A stretch of 64,000 bases of DNA from Lineus longissimus. Taxonomy: Eukaryota > Nemertea > Pilidiophora > Heteronemertea > Lineidae. Below, one piece after another: positions 1-13,500 of the stretch. The first letter of the stretch is position 1, and each line of letters opens with the position of its first letter. The position numbers and the translations under genes are program-made. The notes beneath the pieces were generated by a model that ran no database searches, was not told the origin of the DNA, and saw only the letters and a list, made by a program, of their open reading frames with translations. The stretch lies in assembly GCF_910592395.1 (NCBI RefSeq), contig NC_088310.1:21585501-21649500 (forward strand), given 5' to 3'.

Positions 1-3000
1 ACAATATTTCCATCTGTTTCAGAGTGTCCAAATGGGAAACCAAAAGACACTTTCTGCGATTAACAGATCCTGAACCACGTGACTGGAGACCTGAACGGCA
101 AGCGACAGATCCATTCGTATTCATAAAAACGGGGAACTGATGCTTCCTATTCATCGTAGGCCTTGATTTGAGAAAAATCAGAAACTAAGAAAATTACGCT
201 GCATTTTAGGTACTCGGATCAGACTTACATGTACATTATATACTTATGTACACTTTAACACTGCATCCACATTTCAGAAATGAATTAACTTTCGTATCAA
301 GAATGATACGATGTCTAAAGCTGTACATTGATGTATAGGCTAGAAACTGCGTTTTTGTTACGCAATATTGCTATGAAGTGCCATCCTCTTGCGTATTGTA
401 TAATTATTCGCAATGTCTACTTAACTCGACTGGGCAGTCCATTGTGTCATCCTAATTGGGTTAGGGTGAGGAACGGGCCCGGTCCACTGCGTCCGGAGTG
501 TAAACTTCTACAGGCATCGAAGTAAACTGATATTTCAAATAAATGTTTTGATGTGAGAATGTGACAAAATCGACTGAACGAATGAATACCAAGGATGAAT
601 ACCAAATGAATATCAAGGGCGAATACCTCATCTGACTTTCTTCGTCCTGAAAAATTTGAATGTGCATGGATCTCATTTCTTGGGCATCTCACATGTTCGC
701 GAGAAAGGAGAAAGGACATTCTGTTCCTCGCTAAAATCATGATGAAGTCCATGGTAAAATCCAGTTGGAATCCGAGAATCAGTCGAAGATAGGCGGTCAT
801 GTTTAGATGGATGAGTAAAAAAGGGAAGCATGATACAGGCCAAATATCTTCGATATTCTCTCGTCCAATACATGGTACTTTGAATCAGTTAGAGTTTTCC
901 TTCATTAACCGTGCTAAGTGCTCTTAAATCCTCTATAACAACGCATGAAAACACGAAATTGCACAGCAAACTGTCTTGCCGCTGGGCTCATCACTTAAGC
1001 CAAAAGTATATTCGAGAAAAAATCAATAAGAACAATATTTTTTTGCACATTTCTGTTACTGATCGCATTGTCAGATTCTGCAATCAAAATATTATTTTGG
1101 TGTCGTATTGAATTTTATCTTTACCGTGCAAGATGTCGTATTCGCTATACTCTGAATAGAAATTTAGTGGATGACATTTCATGTATAAGAACTATATATT
1201 ATATCATATTGTTAACTGTTCGCCTTCGTTTTCTTAATCCCTATTTCCAGGAAACACATGCATAACGGCCTATACTATCCAAAAAGGATAATTTATTTGC
1301 CATTGATCGAGACAGAAGTATAATTTGTGTCATCTTATAGGCCTACCTGAACATGTAAGAGACCATCTTAAAATTCTTAAATGCCACAAGACTCTTAGAT
1401 TAACCGCGCTTTTATATAGATTAGACGAATTATTGACACGAATATCACCGAACAAAATCAAATCTCACCTTATATAAAAACTGACAGAATGCGTAAATGA
1501 GGCAATACCATAAAATGCCATAAACTTGTAATCCACGTCGAAATACAAAGTGGTATGTTTGCACTTTATTATTGCAACAGTTTGGCAACATTTTACTAGA
1601 AATTTCTGCAATTTGTGGTTCGTCAGCCTTAGTGAGATATCAATTATCTTATGATTTTTTGTCAAAAACCAAAACAAAAGTAATTAGTAGCATATATAAA
1701 CATACATTATAAAGTGCTCACAAAAAATCGATCGGAAAAAAGAGTCAACGACTGGCAGGGGATTGATCAGACCTTAGATGTTGATGCGTTTATGTTTTAA
1801 CTACTCCACGCCTTAGGCAAGATTCCCCAATAATTCCAAGAGTGGTAATGCAGAACAATGCTTTTTTTCATCTACCAGCTCATTATTGAATGCATAATGC
1901 ATACATTCAGATGTTGCCTTAAGTATTTTCGCACAGATTCCCCCAGGCAGTTGTTAATCGCTTTCGCACCCGCTCACATCATGCATGCATAATTACCATA
2001 ACATCGTATATTCGTTGTTTTCATTAGACCTATTATAATATTACAATTCAGCTTTCAATATTAAGAGGACTACTTGGTTTTGATATTTAATACCCACTGC
2101 CACAATCTTTAAAGACGATCACATCAGCCTTTCTCGTCACAAGAACGGAATGAGACATTATAAAATGACGGTTCTCAGCCGAGGTTACAGTAGCTTACTA
2201 AAGATCAGCTTCTGTCAAATCGATTTGCTCTGTCTCGTCCATATGTTGTTATAGTATAAGCGCACCAGTAGCCCGATCAGTAGACCTGACCTGGTCTGAC
2301 TATTTTCAATTCAGAATTCAGTTAAATGAGAGGATTGATGTTAGTATTCAAGATAGATGTATACCGAGGGTTGATATAAGTAGTTCTAAACATTACACTG
2401 CGCGCAAACGGTCCAATAAACCCGCCGATGGTGCCGGTGTAAAAGTAAAAAGTGTCCCCCCTAGAAAAGGTGTCCGGGCCTATTGTATTCTGACAGATTA
2501 TGGCATATGGTTCTATAGAGGCAATGACCGTCACTAGCTCAGCGCATAATAGAATCCTTTGTTCCCGGACATTTTATCCTATAGGACATTTTAAACTTTT
2601 ACACCGGGTCTAATAGGCCTATACCCGCCCATCCGGGTGAAATGGGTTCTCCAGGTCAAAATTAAGCCCACCAAACATATCCATTAGAGAGTTACCATGA
2701 TTATTATCTTCTCTTCCCCATCTTGAAATACAGGTTTTTGATACTCCTACCTCGAAATATCGAGAGGTGAAGTATATTGAAAATCACTGTCAATTATGTC
2801 AGGATGACTCTTCCCCGTCCTGTCGGCGTCGCGAGTCATCATCGTTTCGTTTGTTGTCTCCTATAAACAATACCTTAAAGTTTCATTAGAATAAGAGTAA
2901 TACGAGTAAACCAAAGAGAGCAAATTGGACTGATGTGGCGAGCTGAAGTACTGTTACTACATTGTTGCGTCCCACTTTCACAGTCGAGACAGCTCCTATA

Positions 3001-3270
3001 TCCGATTTTGCAGCATTCAATAAAGAGTAGGTTTTCGGCTGGCAGATCCCGCAACCGACCGAAGTTTTTGTCGTTTTGTATTATAGTTGCACTGCATCCA
3101 GATCCCCAAGGCCTATCTATAGCCAGGGACAATAACATAAAAAATACCAAAAATAGTGACATTCACTTCAGTCAGTCACTCCAGCCCTGTAACTTGTCTT
3201 CAAGGTTAATCCACGGTCAGAGTGGAATTAGACTCCTGCGCATGTGGTGAAATTTTCAAGAAGACACATT
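1..3270. other. Upstream non-coding DNA, no recognised gene
   Basis: AT-rich sequence with only short open frames and no recognisable domain or exon signature on either strand. One 95-codon minus-strand frame at 2875-3162 looks peptide-like and is discussed under findings. Confidence 0.5.
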
Positions 3271-3387
3271 AACTTGAGTTCCTATTGAATGGTTTATCAC
3301 CAATATGAATCCACATCCCTCAGATGACCACAATCACTTGAGTTTGCATTTAATGGTTTATCATCAGTATGAATCCACATCCCTCAG
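3271..3387. repeat. Two-copy tandem duplication (64 bp period)
   Basis: Copies at 3271-3323 and 3335-3387 both read ACTTGAGTT...ATGGTTTATCA...ATGAATCCACATCCCTCAG with a handful of differences. Confidence 0.85.
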
Positions 3388-3422
3388 AATCCTGGCTAAC
3401 AGAAGCCCAAGGCTGCTATGAG

Positions 3423-3442
3423 CCCCCCCCCCCCCCCCCCCC
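3423..3442 (+). repeat. Poly(C) tract, 20 bp
   Basis: Uninterrupted run of 20 cytosines in otherwise AT-rich sequence, about 1 kb upstream of the CLASRP start codon. Confidence 0.97.
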
Positions 3443-3752
3443 TAGGACCCCGGACCATCATGCATCACTGTAAATTAACCAAGTCGACACTGAGTGCATT
3501 CGTATTTCCCGCGTAAGGAATTCATGATGGCGTCACCTGTTAGAAGAACTTCGAAATCTCTCCGACTTGATGTGTACATCGAGGATGTAACAAATCGCCA
3601 AAATTTCCCGACATTCTTGGGCTAAAAAATATGCATTTACTGCCGTTTCTTACGTTATATGATGTTATATCGTGCAACAGAAAGCACAGATAATCCTATT
3701 TAATCTTTAAAAGGTAGGAGGTAGTCGTTTTTTATAATTTTCTGAACTGCGC

Positions 3753-3962
3753 GACTTGACTCAACGTCGCGCCTTATTTTTTGCACTGTCTCAGTGTCTG
3801 TACATATGAAATACACAGTTGACTGTACACCACCATGCATTGCATGCACGGTCACATGGCATGCATGGAGTCGCTCAACTCAACGTCCCGCCTTTTTTTG
3901 CACTCTCAGTGTATGTACATATAAAATACACCACCTTGCATTGCATGTACACGGTCACATGG
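3753..3962. repeat. Two-copy tandem duplication (~118 bp period)
   Basis: Copies at 3753-3859 and ~3871-3962 share CTCAACGTC(G/C)CGCC, GCACT...CTCAGTGT, TGTACATAT, AATACAC and CACC(A/T)TGCATTGCATG...GGTCACATGG. The second copy has a short internal deletion. Confidence 0.85.
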
Positions 3963-4086
3963 AGCCGGAGGTAGCCACATGGATACTGTAGGGGGGCTAT
4001 ACAGTACACACCTGTTCTCAAGTCACAACCGGGCAACTGTGGGTTTTGTCTTTTTGCTCAACTATCCTGGTAAAGCACTCTTTTAC

Positions 4087-4384
4087 GGTGGCTGGGAAAG
4101 GACATGGTGATTTTTTTTTTAATGAGGACATTTATTTTTATCTTGGGCGCCTGACTAGTGACTAAGAAACTCAGGACGTCAGGTGCCTGACCTACTATCA
4201 CAGGCGCCTGACTTACTATATCATCAGGAGCCTGACTTACGAAAACAAGAGTGGTGAGTTCAAGACTTCAAATCACGATGGATGCCATTGTAAGTCAATC
4301 GCCTGAGTCAGTAAGTCGGGGGCCTGAGGTAAAAAAAAACACGTCGTCATTGGAAAAAAATAACCATGTCCTTTCTCAGCCACC
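4087..4384. mobile_element. ~300 bp foldback MITE immediately upstream of CLASRP
   Basis: Near-perfect 21 bp inverted termini: GGTGGCTGGGAAAGGACATG at 4087 and its complement (one mismatch) ending at 4384. Pairing continues inward for about 100 bp as T-rich against A-rich arms, with CAGGCGCCTGACTTAC (4201) facing GTAAGTCGGGGGCCTG (4311). There is no ORF of transposase size. The GCCTGAC motif recurs several times inside. The superfamily is not clear. It sits 96 bp from the start codon, in what should be promoter or 5' UTR. Confidence 0.8.
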
Positions 4385-4479
4385 ATATTCTTTAACCTTG
4401 AGGCTTGAGTTTGATTTCCATTTTAGGTTTGTTTGTCCGTTGATCCCCCTACATGCCAGTGTATCGGGCACAAGTCGGG

Positions 4480-4578
4480 ATGTGGCATGAGGCGAGGAAG
4501 CAGGAGAAGAAGATCAGGGGGCTCATGGTAGATTACCGCCGGAGAGCTGATCGCAGGAGAGAATTTTATCAGAAAACT
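4480..4578 (+). CDS. CLASRP: CLASRP coding exon 1 (residues 1-33)
   Basis: Encodes the family-defining N-terminus MWHEARKQEKKIRGLMVDY followed by a basic RRRADRRRE stretch. Donor GTACGT at 4579; phase 0 at the end. The first residues match the vertebrate protein closely, which fixes the start codon. Confidence 0.95.
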
Positions 4579-7500
4579 GTACGTTTCTGAAGTAAACTAT
4601 AGAGTGGTTTCAACTTTCATCATCTCTAAACTATAGAGTGTTTCATATGGACGTCATCACCTGCCATGTTGGAGGGAGAGACAAAAGAAAGCAAGGCCAA
4701 ATGACCATGACCGCATTTGATTCAGTTAAGTCGGGCAAGACAAATTATTGTTCTGCCCTCCCAACAACCTGGCTGACCGTGAAAGCACTCTATAGAGTAG
4801 ATAGTTACCATACTGGTTCCGAATTTGTGGCCACTTCTCTTGCATTTTCTTACAAGATGTGTCTTGTTACAACACATAATACAGCCGAATGCTGTACATA
4901 TCGTAGAATATGAGCTGCACCATGCTTATTTAAAGCCACTATGCTTATCATTAGATACAATGTCTGAGCCGTTCTTGAAAATCGCTATCGGGTGGATGAA
5001 ATATGCCTCGCTCTTATAGAATTACATCGATGAACAGGGGCTTCGGAAAAAATTCATTATGTGCACCTGCTGACAAGAATATTAGTATGCGTTTTCAATG
5101 TCTGTATTTTATACAATTTTATTCTGCTTCCTTTTCGGCTATTCAGAGAGCAGATCCAACACAGTTCCTTCGTATCTATGGCCGGCCATACAAAATTCAC
5201 CTTGACCCTGCTGTTGCTCTTGCTGCTGAGAGCCCTCAGAGCATGTGAGTTAAATCTAGTTTATTTTGCGGTCCAGTTTAAATCAAAAGATGATTGCTGA
5301 AGGGAATTTTTTTCCCATCATGCTTTGAGAAAAGTGACCCTTCACTCTGAAGAATGCAGTGTTTTTTAAATTTTTTGTTAAATATTTAGATATTCATGGT
5401 TTTCACGAAAAAGGACTCCAGTACGGTAGAATAATCTTGCCCGGAAAGGTTATTAATTCGTGTGACTTTTTTCTAAAACAAAAAAATCCACAATAGATTT
5501 ATTAATTTTGTTCTTTATTTCAGGATGCCATGGCAAGGGAACATAGACAATATGATTGACAGATTTGATGTGAGGGCCCATTTAGACATCATTCCAGATC
5601 CAAAGGATAGACCCATTGAGCCGGAGTAAGTGTTGCGCTTTCTGTTACTGCAACAAACTTGTTAAAACTGGCCAAGGAAAGCCTGGGGGTGGTGAAGACC
5701 AGTGATTAGGTAGTAGAAGGTTGGAAATTGTTGATTTATTAATGTTGAAACTGCAGTGGCCACCTTGTGAACAGGTGTTCTATTCTTGGGGGTATGGATT
5801 GATGGCTGGCCTTTTTGTGCAGTGTGTTATACTTATGCTTCGGCCTTGAAGTAACTGTTATAAACTGTTTCTTGCACGCTTTTGCTGTTTTTCAGAGAAC
5901 CGAAAAGAAGGGAAGATACAGAAGAAGACAGTAAGATCAACTATGAACGATATCGAACTCTAGTGCAGAATGAATGCTCAGGATGTAAGTTGTTCTTGTC
6001 CATACAGGTTTAACAGAAGATGTGACAGTGTTTATCTTGAACAAAATTAGTTTTTTTGTCCTCAGTACGAAGTGGCAGGTTGACTTGTTGTATGTTCACC
6101 TAAATAGAAAAATACTGGATTGAATGGGGCCTAGGTCTTGTAAAGTAAAAAGTAAACGCCTGTTCCAGTGTCCTGCTCACATGCCGTTCATATAAAACAC
6201 TCAGAAAAGGTTTGCTGGTGTACCCATGGAGGTATTATTACCTCCATGGTGTACCTGAATACCCGACTCAAAATTATATTCTGCGCTGGAACATAGTCAT
6301 CTTGTAAAAAGCATAGCTTATGTGTTTCTTCTGTTTGCAGTTACAGAGGAGCAGTGTCTTGTTCAGATTCATATTGAAGAACAGTATGGGTCATCTGCTA
6401 CGACCAAAGCCAGTGAGGAAGAGAAGAAAAAGTAAGTTCAGGTCTGATAGTTACAGCAATATACAGGTAGTTTCCAGTATGAACAATGGTCGTATTGCTA
6501 ACTCCTGGGGAAGTAGCCTTGGTGGGGTCAACTGGGAACATTAACTCTGGACTTGACTTGCTCTAAAAAGGTTTATGACTCCCTGCTTCTCCTGGCCGAT
6601 TCAAATGGCCTCTACACTATCAATTCAAAGTACTGGTTTCACCTCGAACATTATGTCACTGAAAAAAAACAAACTGGTTTCACCTTAAATGTAGTTTCAC
6701 TGCAAAAATGCTATATCTCTTTGTTTGTATGATGTTTCAGACTTGCTGATAAGCGTGTAGCCATAGCTTATACGTATGAAGACAGCACAGAACCTACTGT
6801 TTGTGAGGAAGAAAAGAAAGAAGAAGAGGAGGGAGCTGGCAGTGATGCTGAGAGTGATATATCAGTAGATGAAATGGATTTAGGTAAGGCATTGTCAACA
6901 ATATATTCTGATGATAGTGCTAGGTGACCTTGGTCATTAAATTGCGTCATCCTTGCGAGTATGCCAGATCTTTTTGAATCAAAATATTGTGAGGCCTGCA
7001 TATCTGTGTGCAGTGAAGTAACTGTTGATTGCTTTTGGTCTACTCTCATCTCACTTAGAATTTTCTACTACCTATAGCCTACTTTTAATAGCATCATATA
7101 CACGACAATCAATCAATTTATGTCTTGATTTCAGATGTTGTAATTGATGTGGATATACTGACCGATGAACAGCGAGAAGTCATGAACAGTTGTGGTACTA
7201 CCTTTGGGATGACACATGGAGATTTCATTAGGTCAGTCTTCTTCTCTTCCTTGCCGTGTTACTACTGTCAATACTGAGTTCCCGTACTGGTTGGGGTCTT
7301 TTTTCGTGATCTTTCCAACTTGTACTCAACTCTTAAGGTAGCATTTGTTAAGGAAAAAGCGAATGACAATCAGAAGTGCACGTATGCAGGCACTGACTTC
7401 TTCATGTTCACAAGACACAGACAGGCGTTGAATTAGCTCTATAGAAGAGCCAATTATTATTTGTTCAAGGCCTCATACTTTCTGTTTTTCCTATAGTTTG

Positions 7501-10500
7501 CTAGAATTGGACAAAGAAGATGCTGAACTTCTTCGACAGGCCAAAATCCTTGAAGAAGAAAAAGCACAATTTTCTGTAAGTAAATGTGTGCTTTAAGGCA
7601 ATGTCATCACTTGTTACCCGAAAATAATACTGGCAGTTATTCAAGGTTTGTTCAACTGGAATTTTCACAGCTCCAATCCAAATTAACCTTCAGTTTTTGC
7701 ACTTTAGTCTTGCGTGTGCAATGCTGTTGAAGCTTAAGTGGATTCAATACTTTGAAGACAGTGTAGCTTGTAGTATTGCTTGATGCAGTGAAACGAGATG
7801 GTGTGGCGGCTGGTCTTGGTGCTGTCTTGATGAAGCTGCCAGTGACAGAAGACAATGGCAAAGCTCCCTCAAACTTTTGATGGTTTAAGCCACCATGTTT
7901 ACACATGTTGTTAGAGATTAAAGTGGCAGTGTTCTGCTGCCGTAAACTACATCTTGAATTTTTTCTCCTGAAGGGTCGTAAGTCAAGGCGGGAACGTCGT
8001 GCATTCAAAGAAAGACAGATGAAGGGTAAAAACTTGAGTCCTCCGAGGTATGTTTAAAAACGGATAAGAGCTTATGACCACCGATTATCATCACATTCCC
8101 GGCATTTCTCAACAATATAGGTTTTTCCACAACCTTGGATATGTCCTTTAACTTGCATTTGTTTATTTCAGTTATGCAGCGAGAGACAGCCCAAAATATG
8201 AACCATTCCGAAGGTAAGTTTTTCTCAGAAATCCAAAGGAATTCACATACTTCATGTAAGATTCCGTGTTTTAAGGTTATTCACTTGAATGATGACGTCA
8301 CTCTGTTGCTGTGGGTACCCTCATACTATAATAATTTACGTAACCATCCTTAAATGGGAAACTTCCTACATTATGAAAGTTTGACATTTCTGTAGTGTGT
8401 CAGTGCATCTAGGCAGCCATGAACTGGCTCTCATGTTGTAATGGACTCTGTAATTGTCATAACGTGTCAATGGGTATTTTCTCTAGATTGTCTTTCTTTC
8501 AGTGGTCACTATCAAACTGAGCAATTAACAAGTTGTGGTCTTACAATGTGTTTTAACTGCCGTCCTGTTCGTGTTAAATATGTGGGATAAGTTCTTCATC
8601 CTGTTATGAAACTTGTCTATTTCAGATCATCATCGTCGCGGTCAAGATCAAGATCACCTGAAACTAGTGGTCGTGTGAAGTTCATCACAAGTTTCGGTGG
8701 CGACAGTTCCGATGATGAGCATTGCAATGGTGCACAGGGTCCAGCTCTGCCCCCACATTTACGGGTTAACTCTGAATCTAAGCCAAGCTCACGGTCGGTT
8801 TGATTTTCTTATACGCCTCTAGAATCTTGACTGTGCCCTAAGGTTCGATACCACACCCCAGGATTAGGTAGTGTGTTGATGAACATTACTTTTCAATAAA
8901 CTCGTGTTAAAAGGAAAACATACCAATGACTCTGCTGCTGACCTACATGTACAAGACTGTGCAAAAACTAATACATGGTAATAAGGAGTAAGATATTTGT
9001 GTGCATAAATTTTGCCAAATTTTATAAAAATTTTATTGAATTGGTGAGTACATGTGTGTTCTTGAATAAAAGGACCACCATCATTTAATGTACATCAGAG
9101 ATAAAGAAGATGTTCAAATTGCCACAGACAGACAAACGGGCAGTTGTCTGCTGATGGTTTCAAAATCAGCAAGAGGCATAGTTGTGACTGTAGTAGTGTT
9201 GGAGGTTAATACCTCTGAAATCAGAATGCTCCGTCCACTCGACGCTCATTCACCTATGCATGTATTTCATTGATTGTGTTGCTCATCATACTGGCTAGTA
9301 TGATTGGCACGAAACATGTAGATTATGCTAAAGGGAGACCGGTAATTGCAGAAATCTCCAACCAGTTACGATCATATTAGCCTCATTATTTTAGCCAGAG
9401 TTATGCTGATAATACCTAGTGCTAAATCATTTGAACATCTTTTCTACAGTCCTCCGACTTTTTCCTTCACATTTTCAAAAATTCATCATCATTGTGAATC
9501 TTCTTTTGAACAGGTCTCGAAAGAACCACTCACCGTCACCTCCAGTAGTTCCAAAACCTCAGAACAAACCTGCATTACCCATTGGGAAGGTAAAAAATAG
9601 ATCAAGGTCGAGGTCGAAGTCTAGATCACGATCAAGGTCACGTAGAAGAAGGTCATACTCCAGGTCAAGTTCATCCCGATCACGTTCAAGGTCATGGTCT
9701 AGGCGAAGAAGGTATAGATATTCAAGGTAACTTTCAGCGTTATTTTTTTTCCTTTCAAAAATGATGTTTAAAGATCTGTACTATTTGACTGAGTGAAGTG
9801 AGGAAATTGAAAGAATGCTAAAATTGTGTAAACCACATCAGGTTGGAAAACTGTTTGATCCAGATGAAGTCATCCATACAAAAAAGGAACAGCTGGCAAG
9901 GGAATGGTTGGAATGCTGTTTCGCTGATCTGCTGCCTCGGTACTTAACCCTTTTGCTGCCAACTTCGCATTTCTGCACAATGACTTTTGTTCCTTTTGCT
10001 GCCAACTTCGCATTTTGGCGAAATTTTCCTATGTGGTGAAAATACATTGATTTTTCGTCTGCTAGCGTCGTTTATGGTATATACCTATAGATGGCGTGGT
10101 AGAGGAGTTACCACGCTACGTTTCTACTGTACATGTTATATATCGATTTGCTGAGATTTCGGGTGAAAATCACTTCCAAAAGTTCACAAAATGGCGAATC
10201 GGATGTCATTATCACAGGTACTCGATGAATTGGATATCATGCATGATTCAAAGAACTGTTTCGAAAGGTACCAAGCAGTTGTCAAGTATTAGAATAGAGT
10301 TATCTGACTGCTACATACATTCTATGACAGGACATTTGGCTGAGAAACTTTGAACTTTCATGTTTAGTTGAGGAAACCCTGAATTTTAGCTGTTTTATAC
10401 CAGGCCCCCTCCATAGGGACCCCTGACCCCCCCTATCTACTATTAGTTCTCTGGTAGCACTAAAAAGGAGCTCTAGGGAGTGAAGGTATGTAATTTAGTC

Positions 10501-13500
10501 CCAACATATCACCATAAGTAGTAATTTTTGGTCTACAAAGTAAATGGCTGATCATTGAATTTTGAAGAATTTTGCTCGATTTCTGTAAATAACGCATCGG
10601 TATTTCTTGGCAATTTTGCTACAAAGCAATACAAATTCAGGGTTTACAAGGTTATGGACTTAGAAAGGAAAGAGTAAAGAAACATGCAGATGCATAAAAA
10701 TAGTTTTATTAGTTGTATTATTACATTTATTCCAAATTACAGTGGTTTATTCTACAAAATCTTCAATTCTCATTAGTTATTCAAGATGGCGGCATGCAAA
10801 TAAGGGCGTGACCTACTTTTTAAAAATTTTAATTTGAAGTCCAGGTCATACTGAACAACTTCCATGTGCATTGTTTTGACATATCTCCAATAGTTTTCTC
10901 AGGAAAAATATTTAAATTGATCATATCAATTTTTTTCAATTTAACCTAAAATTGCTTGGCACTGAGGACTCAAAAAAAAAAAATTTGCTTGGCAGCAAAA
11001 GGGTTAAATTTGTCTTTCATTTTGGTACTTCAGATCACGTTCCTCTTCTAGCTCGAGATCAAGGTCACGATCTCGCTCACGTCGTAGACGACGGTCATCA
11101 TCGTCCTCTAGATCAAGGTCAAGGTCACGTGGTCGGCGAAGGTTCTCACCAAGGTCACGTGCTCCTCTAGCAAAACGTAATTATTGGGGCGCCAGGTCTA
11201 GATCAAATTCTCATGGAAAAAGACGTAGATCTCGGTCAAAGTCGAGATCGAGGTCACGTTCTCGATCTCGGTCAAGGTCAAGGTCAAGATCTAGGAAGAG
11301 GAGATACTCGTCATCAAGTTCAAGTTCAAGGTATATAACTTTTATCTTTTGTCCTATTCATAAATTCCATACTACAATTTTTGACTCTGATGAATATGAT
11401 TTCAGAATAGCAGCTGAATATATATTCTATCTTTGTTATTTTCCCTAAATCTAAGATAGAAATAAGTACTGCTATTTTATATTGCAAGATGGAATAGATA
11501 CATCATGCTCAAGAATCACATTCTTCCAGATTTGCATACTTCCTTTGAGAAGAAGTTTTTATTTTGATATGGCTTGTTTGGCCTTCAGGTCAAGAAGTCG
11601 CACTCCCAAGAACGAGGCTAAACCAACAATCAAACGCTACCGTCGTCCAAGTCTTTCCAGCGGGCATGAACAAAGTGAAAGTGACAATGACAAGAAGCCT
11701 GAAAAGAAGCCAGACAATAGACATAGTGACCTTAGGAGGTATGTTACCTTACCAGCACTTATATCTGAACTGTTTTTTTTGCTTCTTAAACCGCCAGTTC
11801 CTTCGATGTAGGCCACTCAGAAAGCTCAGTGTGGATGAAGGCCTGGGCCTTAAATGGAGTCATTGGGACAAGTAAATGTCGTACTTGTAATACACAGAGC
11901 AAACCCTGCTGTAAAAGAGAGGTCTCCTGGTTCAATATTTTGACTGGTTATTGTTGCTAGCAGCAGCACGTCATGGACGTCAGAATTTGGTTGATAGCCA
12001 TATTTTCCCTCTGTCTTTTCAGGAATGAACCCAAATATAAGAAACCAGTTGGTAAAGCTGCTATTCCACCTGCCAAAGTCAGTAAGAATATATCAACTCT
12101 ACAAACCTTTCTACAATTTTTAATGAGGTGGTTGTTCTGAATGTAAACCTCTGTAAATTGTGGTATTCTGTTGGAAAAGGCTATGCTCATTGCTGCGTAA
12201 TGTTTGACCTAGTTTGTCTTGCTGGAAGTACAGCATATTATGCCCAAAGAAAACTATTGCGAAAGCTTATCTCAAGAAAGGAGAAAGATCATTTTTAGAT
12301 CTGGATTGGTTCTGTTAATACTGTAAAGCAGATACATCTATAGCAACAAACTATTTTGAGCTTTTTAGTTTCGACCAGTTTCATCTCCATTTAAAACAGG
12401 TCACACTATTGAATGAATGGCATGATTCTGGATAAGTGCACACACAATCATTGCATTTTTAGAGAGTGTTGGAGCACCGGTAGTCAGACACTCTAGTATT
12501 TTTTAATGAGCTTTCTGATGTATACATAGCATTACTTTTCAGATCAGTTTGTGATTGCAGGTGATTAAATTTTATGCTCTAAAGAACTTTTGGGCTCCTG
12601 CTCCCAATATCTCAGTCAAAATTGAAACATCCACAAATTATAGGGTTGCAAGGTGCAAATTATGTCATTGAAAGTCCTAGATCCTGTTGTCCTCTCCTTG
12701 AAATTTCCTGTACAGAGGAAGTCTTCTGGCTGACTGGTTCCAATCTGGACCTCTCAACTCCCCATCAGAATCCTCATTTGGAAACTTCTAACTTTCGTTC
12801 TTTCTTCATTTCTAGGCTTACTCATTTGTTGGCTCCTCAACAAAGCTAACACCTCAAGAGAAACTTAGGAAAAAGATGCAGAAAGCATTGAATTGCCAGT
12901 GTGAGTAGTGATTACTTTCTTGTTATACTTTTCAACTTTGAATTTATTGTTGCTCTAAACTTAAGCGACGGAAGAAAATATTTTCTTAAATTTCTTGTTG
13001 CCTGGAAATTATTTTCTTTGTGGGGGACGAACAAAAGTTGTGTTAATTTGGTACACTTAAGCTGTGATTGATCTGTGGATGAGGTGGGTGGGGGGGTCTT
13101 TTGAGTTGGCCCCCCCCCCTCCCCTCAATGATTTATGCCTAAAAGGGGTCTTTGTCTGCAGCTGTTCACAATTTAAAAGAAGTGTTCCTTATTCTATTTA
13201 AACTGTACAGTGAAGTAAGTTTGCAGTTGCCTGTGTAAAGTCCTACACGTAGCTGTTCCTTTTCAAATTCTTTTTCTCTCCAAAAAGAAACCTCTCTTCA
13301 TCAGTATGTAAATTGTTTGCGGAAATGATGAAGTCATGTTCACCCCTCAACTGATGACATGCTTCCAAGGGCATTTGAACAAAATTTTGGTTCCACAATT
13401 TATCAACAGATGGAGACAGTAACCATTCCCTGTCCAATGTGCATCATTTGTAGATGAATTTATCTGAAGACAAAAGACAGTTAATGCAGGGCAGGGGAGT

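Noticed and set aside
4453-4479. Upstream in-frame ATG that would add nine residues (MPVYRAQVG) to CLASRP
   Set aside because: The family consistently starts at MWHEARK, which is the ATG at 4480. The upstream ATG could be used but has no support from similarity.
8840-8860. GGTTCGATACC resembling a tRNA B box
   Set aside because: No A box, no anticodon arm and no acceptor pairing around it; it is intronic and on its own.
9088-9273. Short frames inside CLASRP introns (for example 9088-9273, 10096-10353, 17221-17520)
   Set aside because: They are intronic, unrelated to CLASRP, show no recognised domain, and one lies within a MITE.
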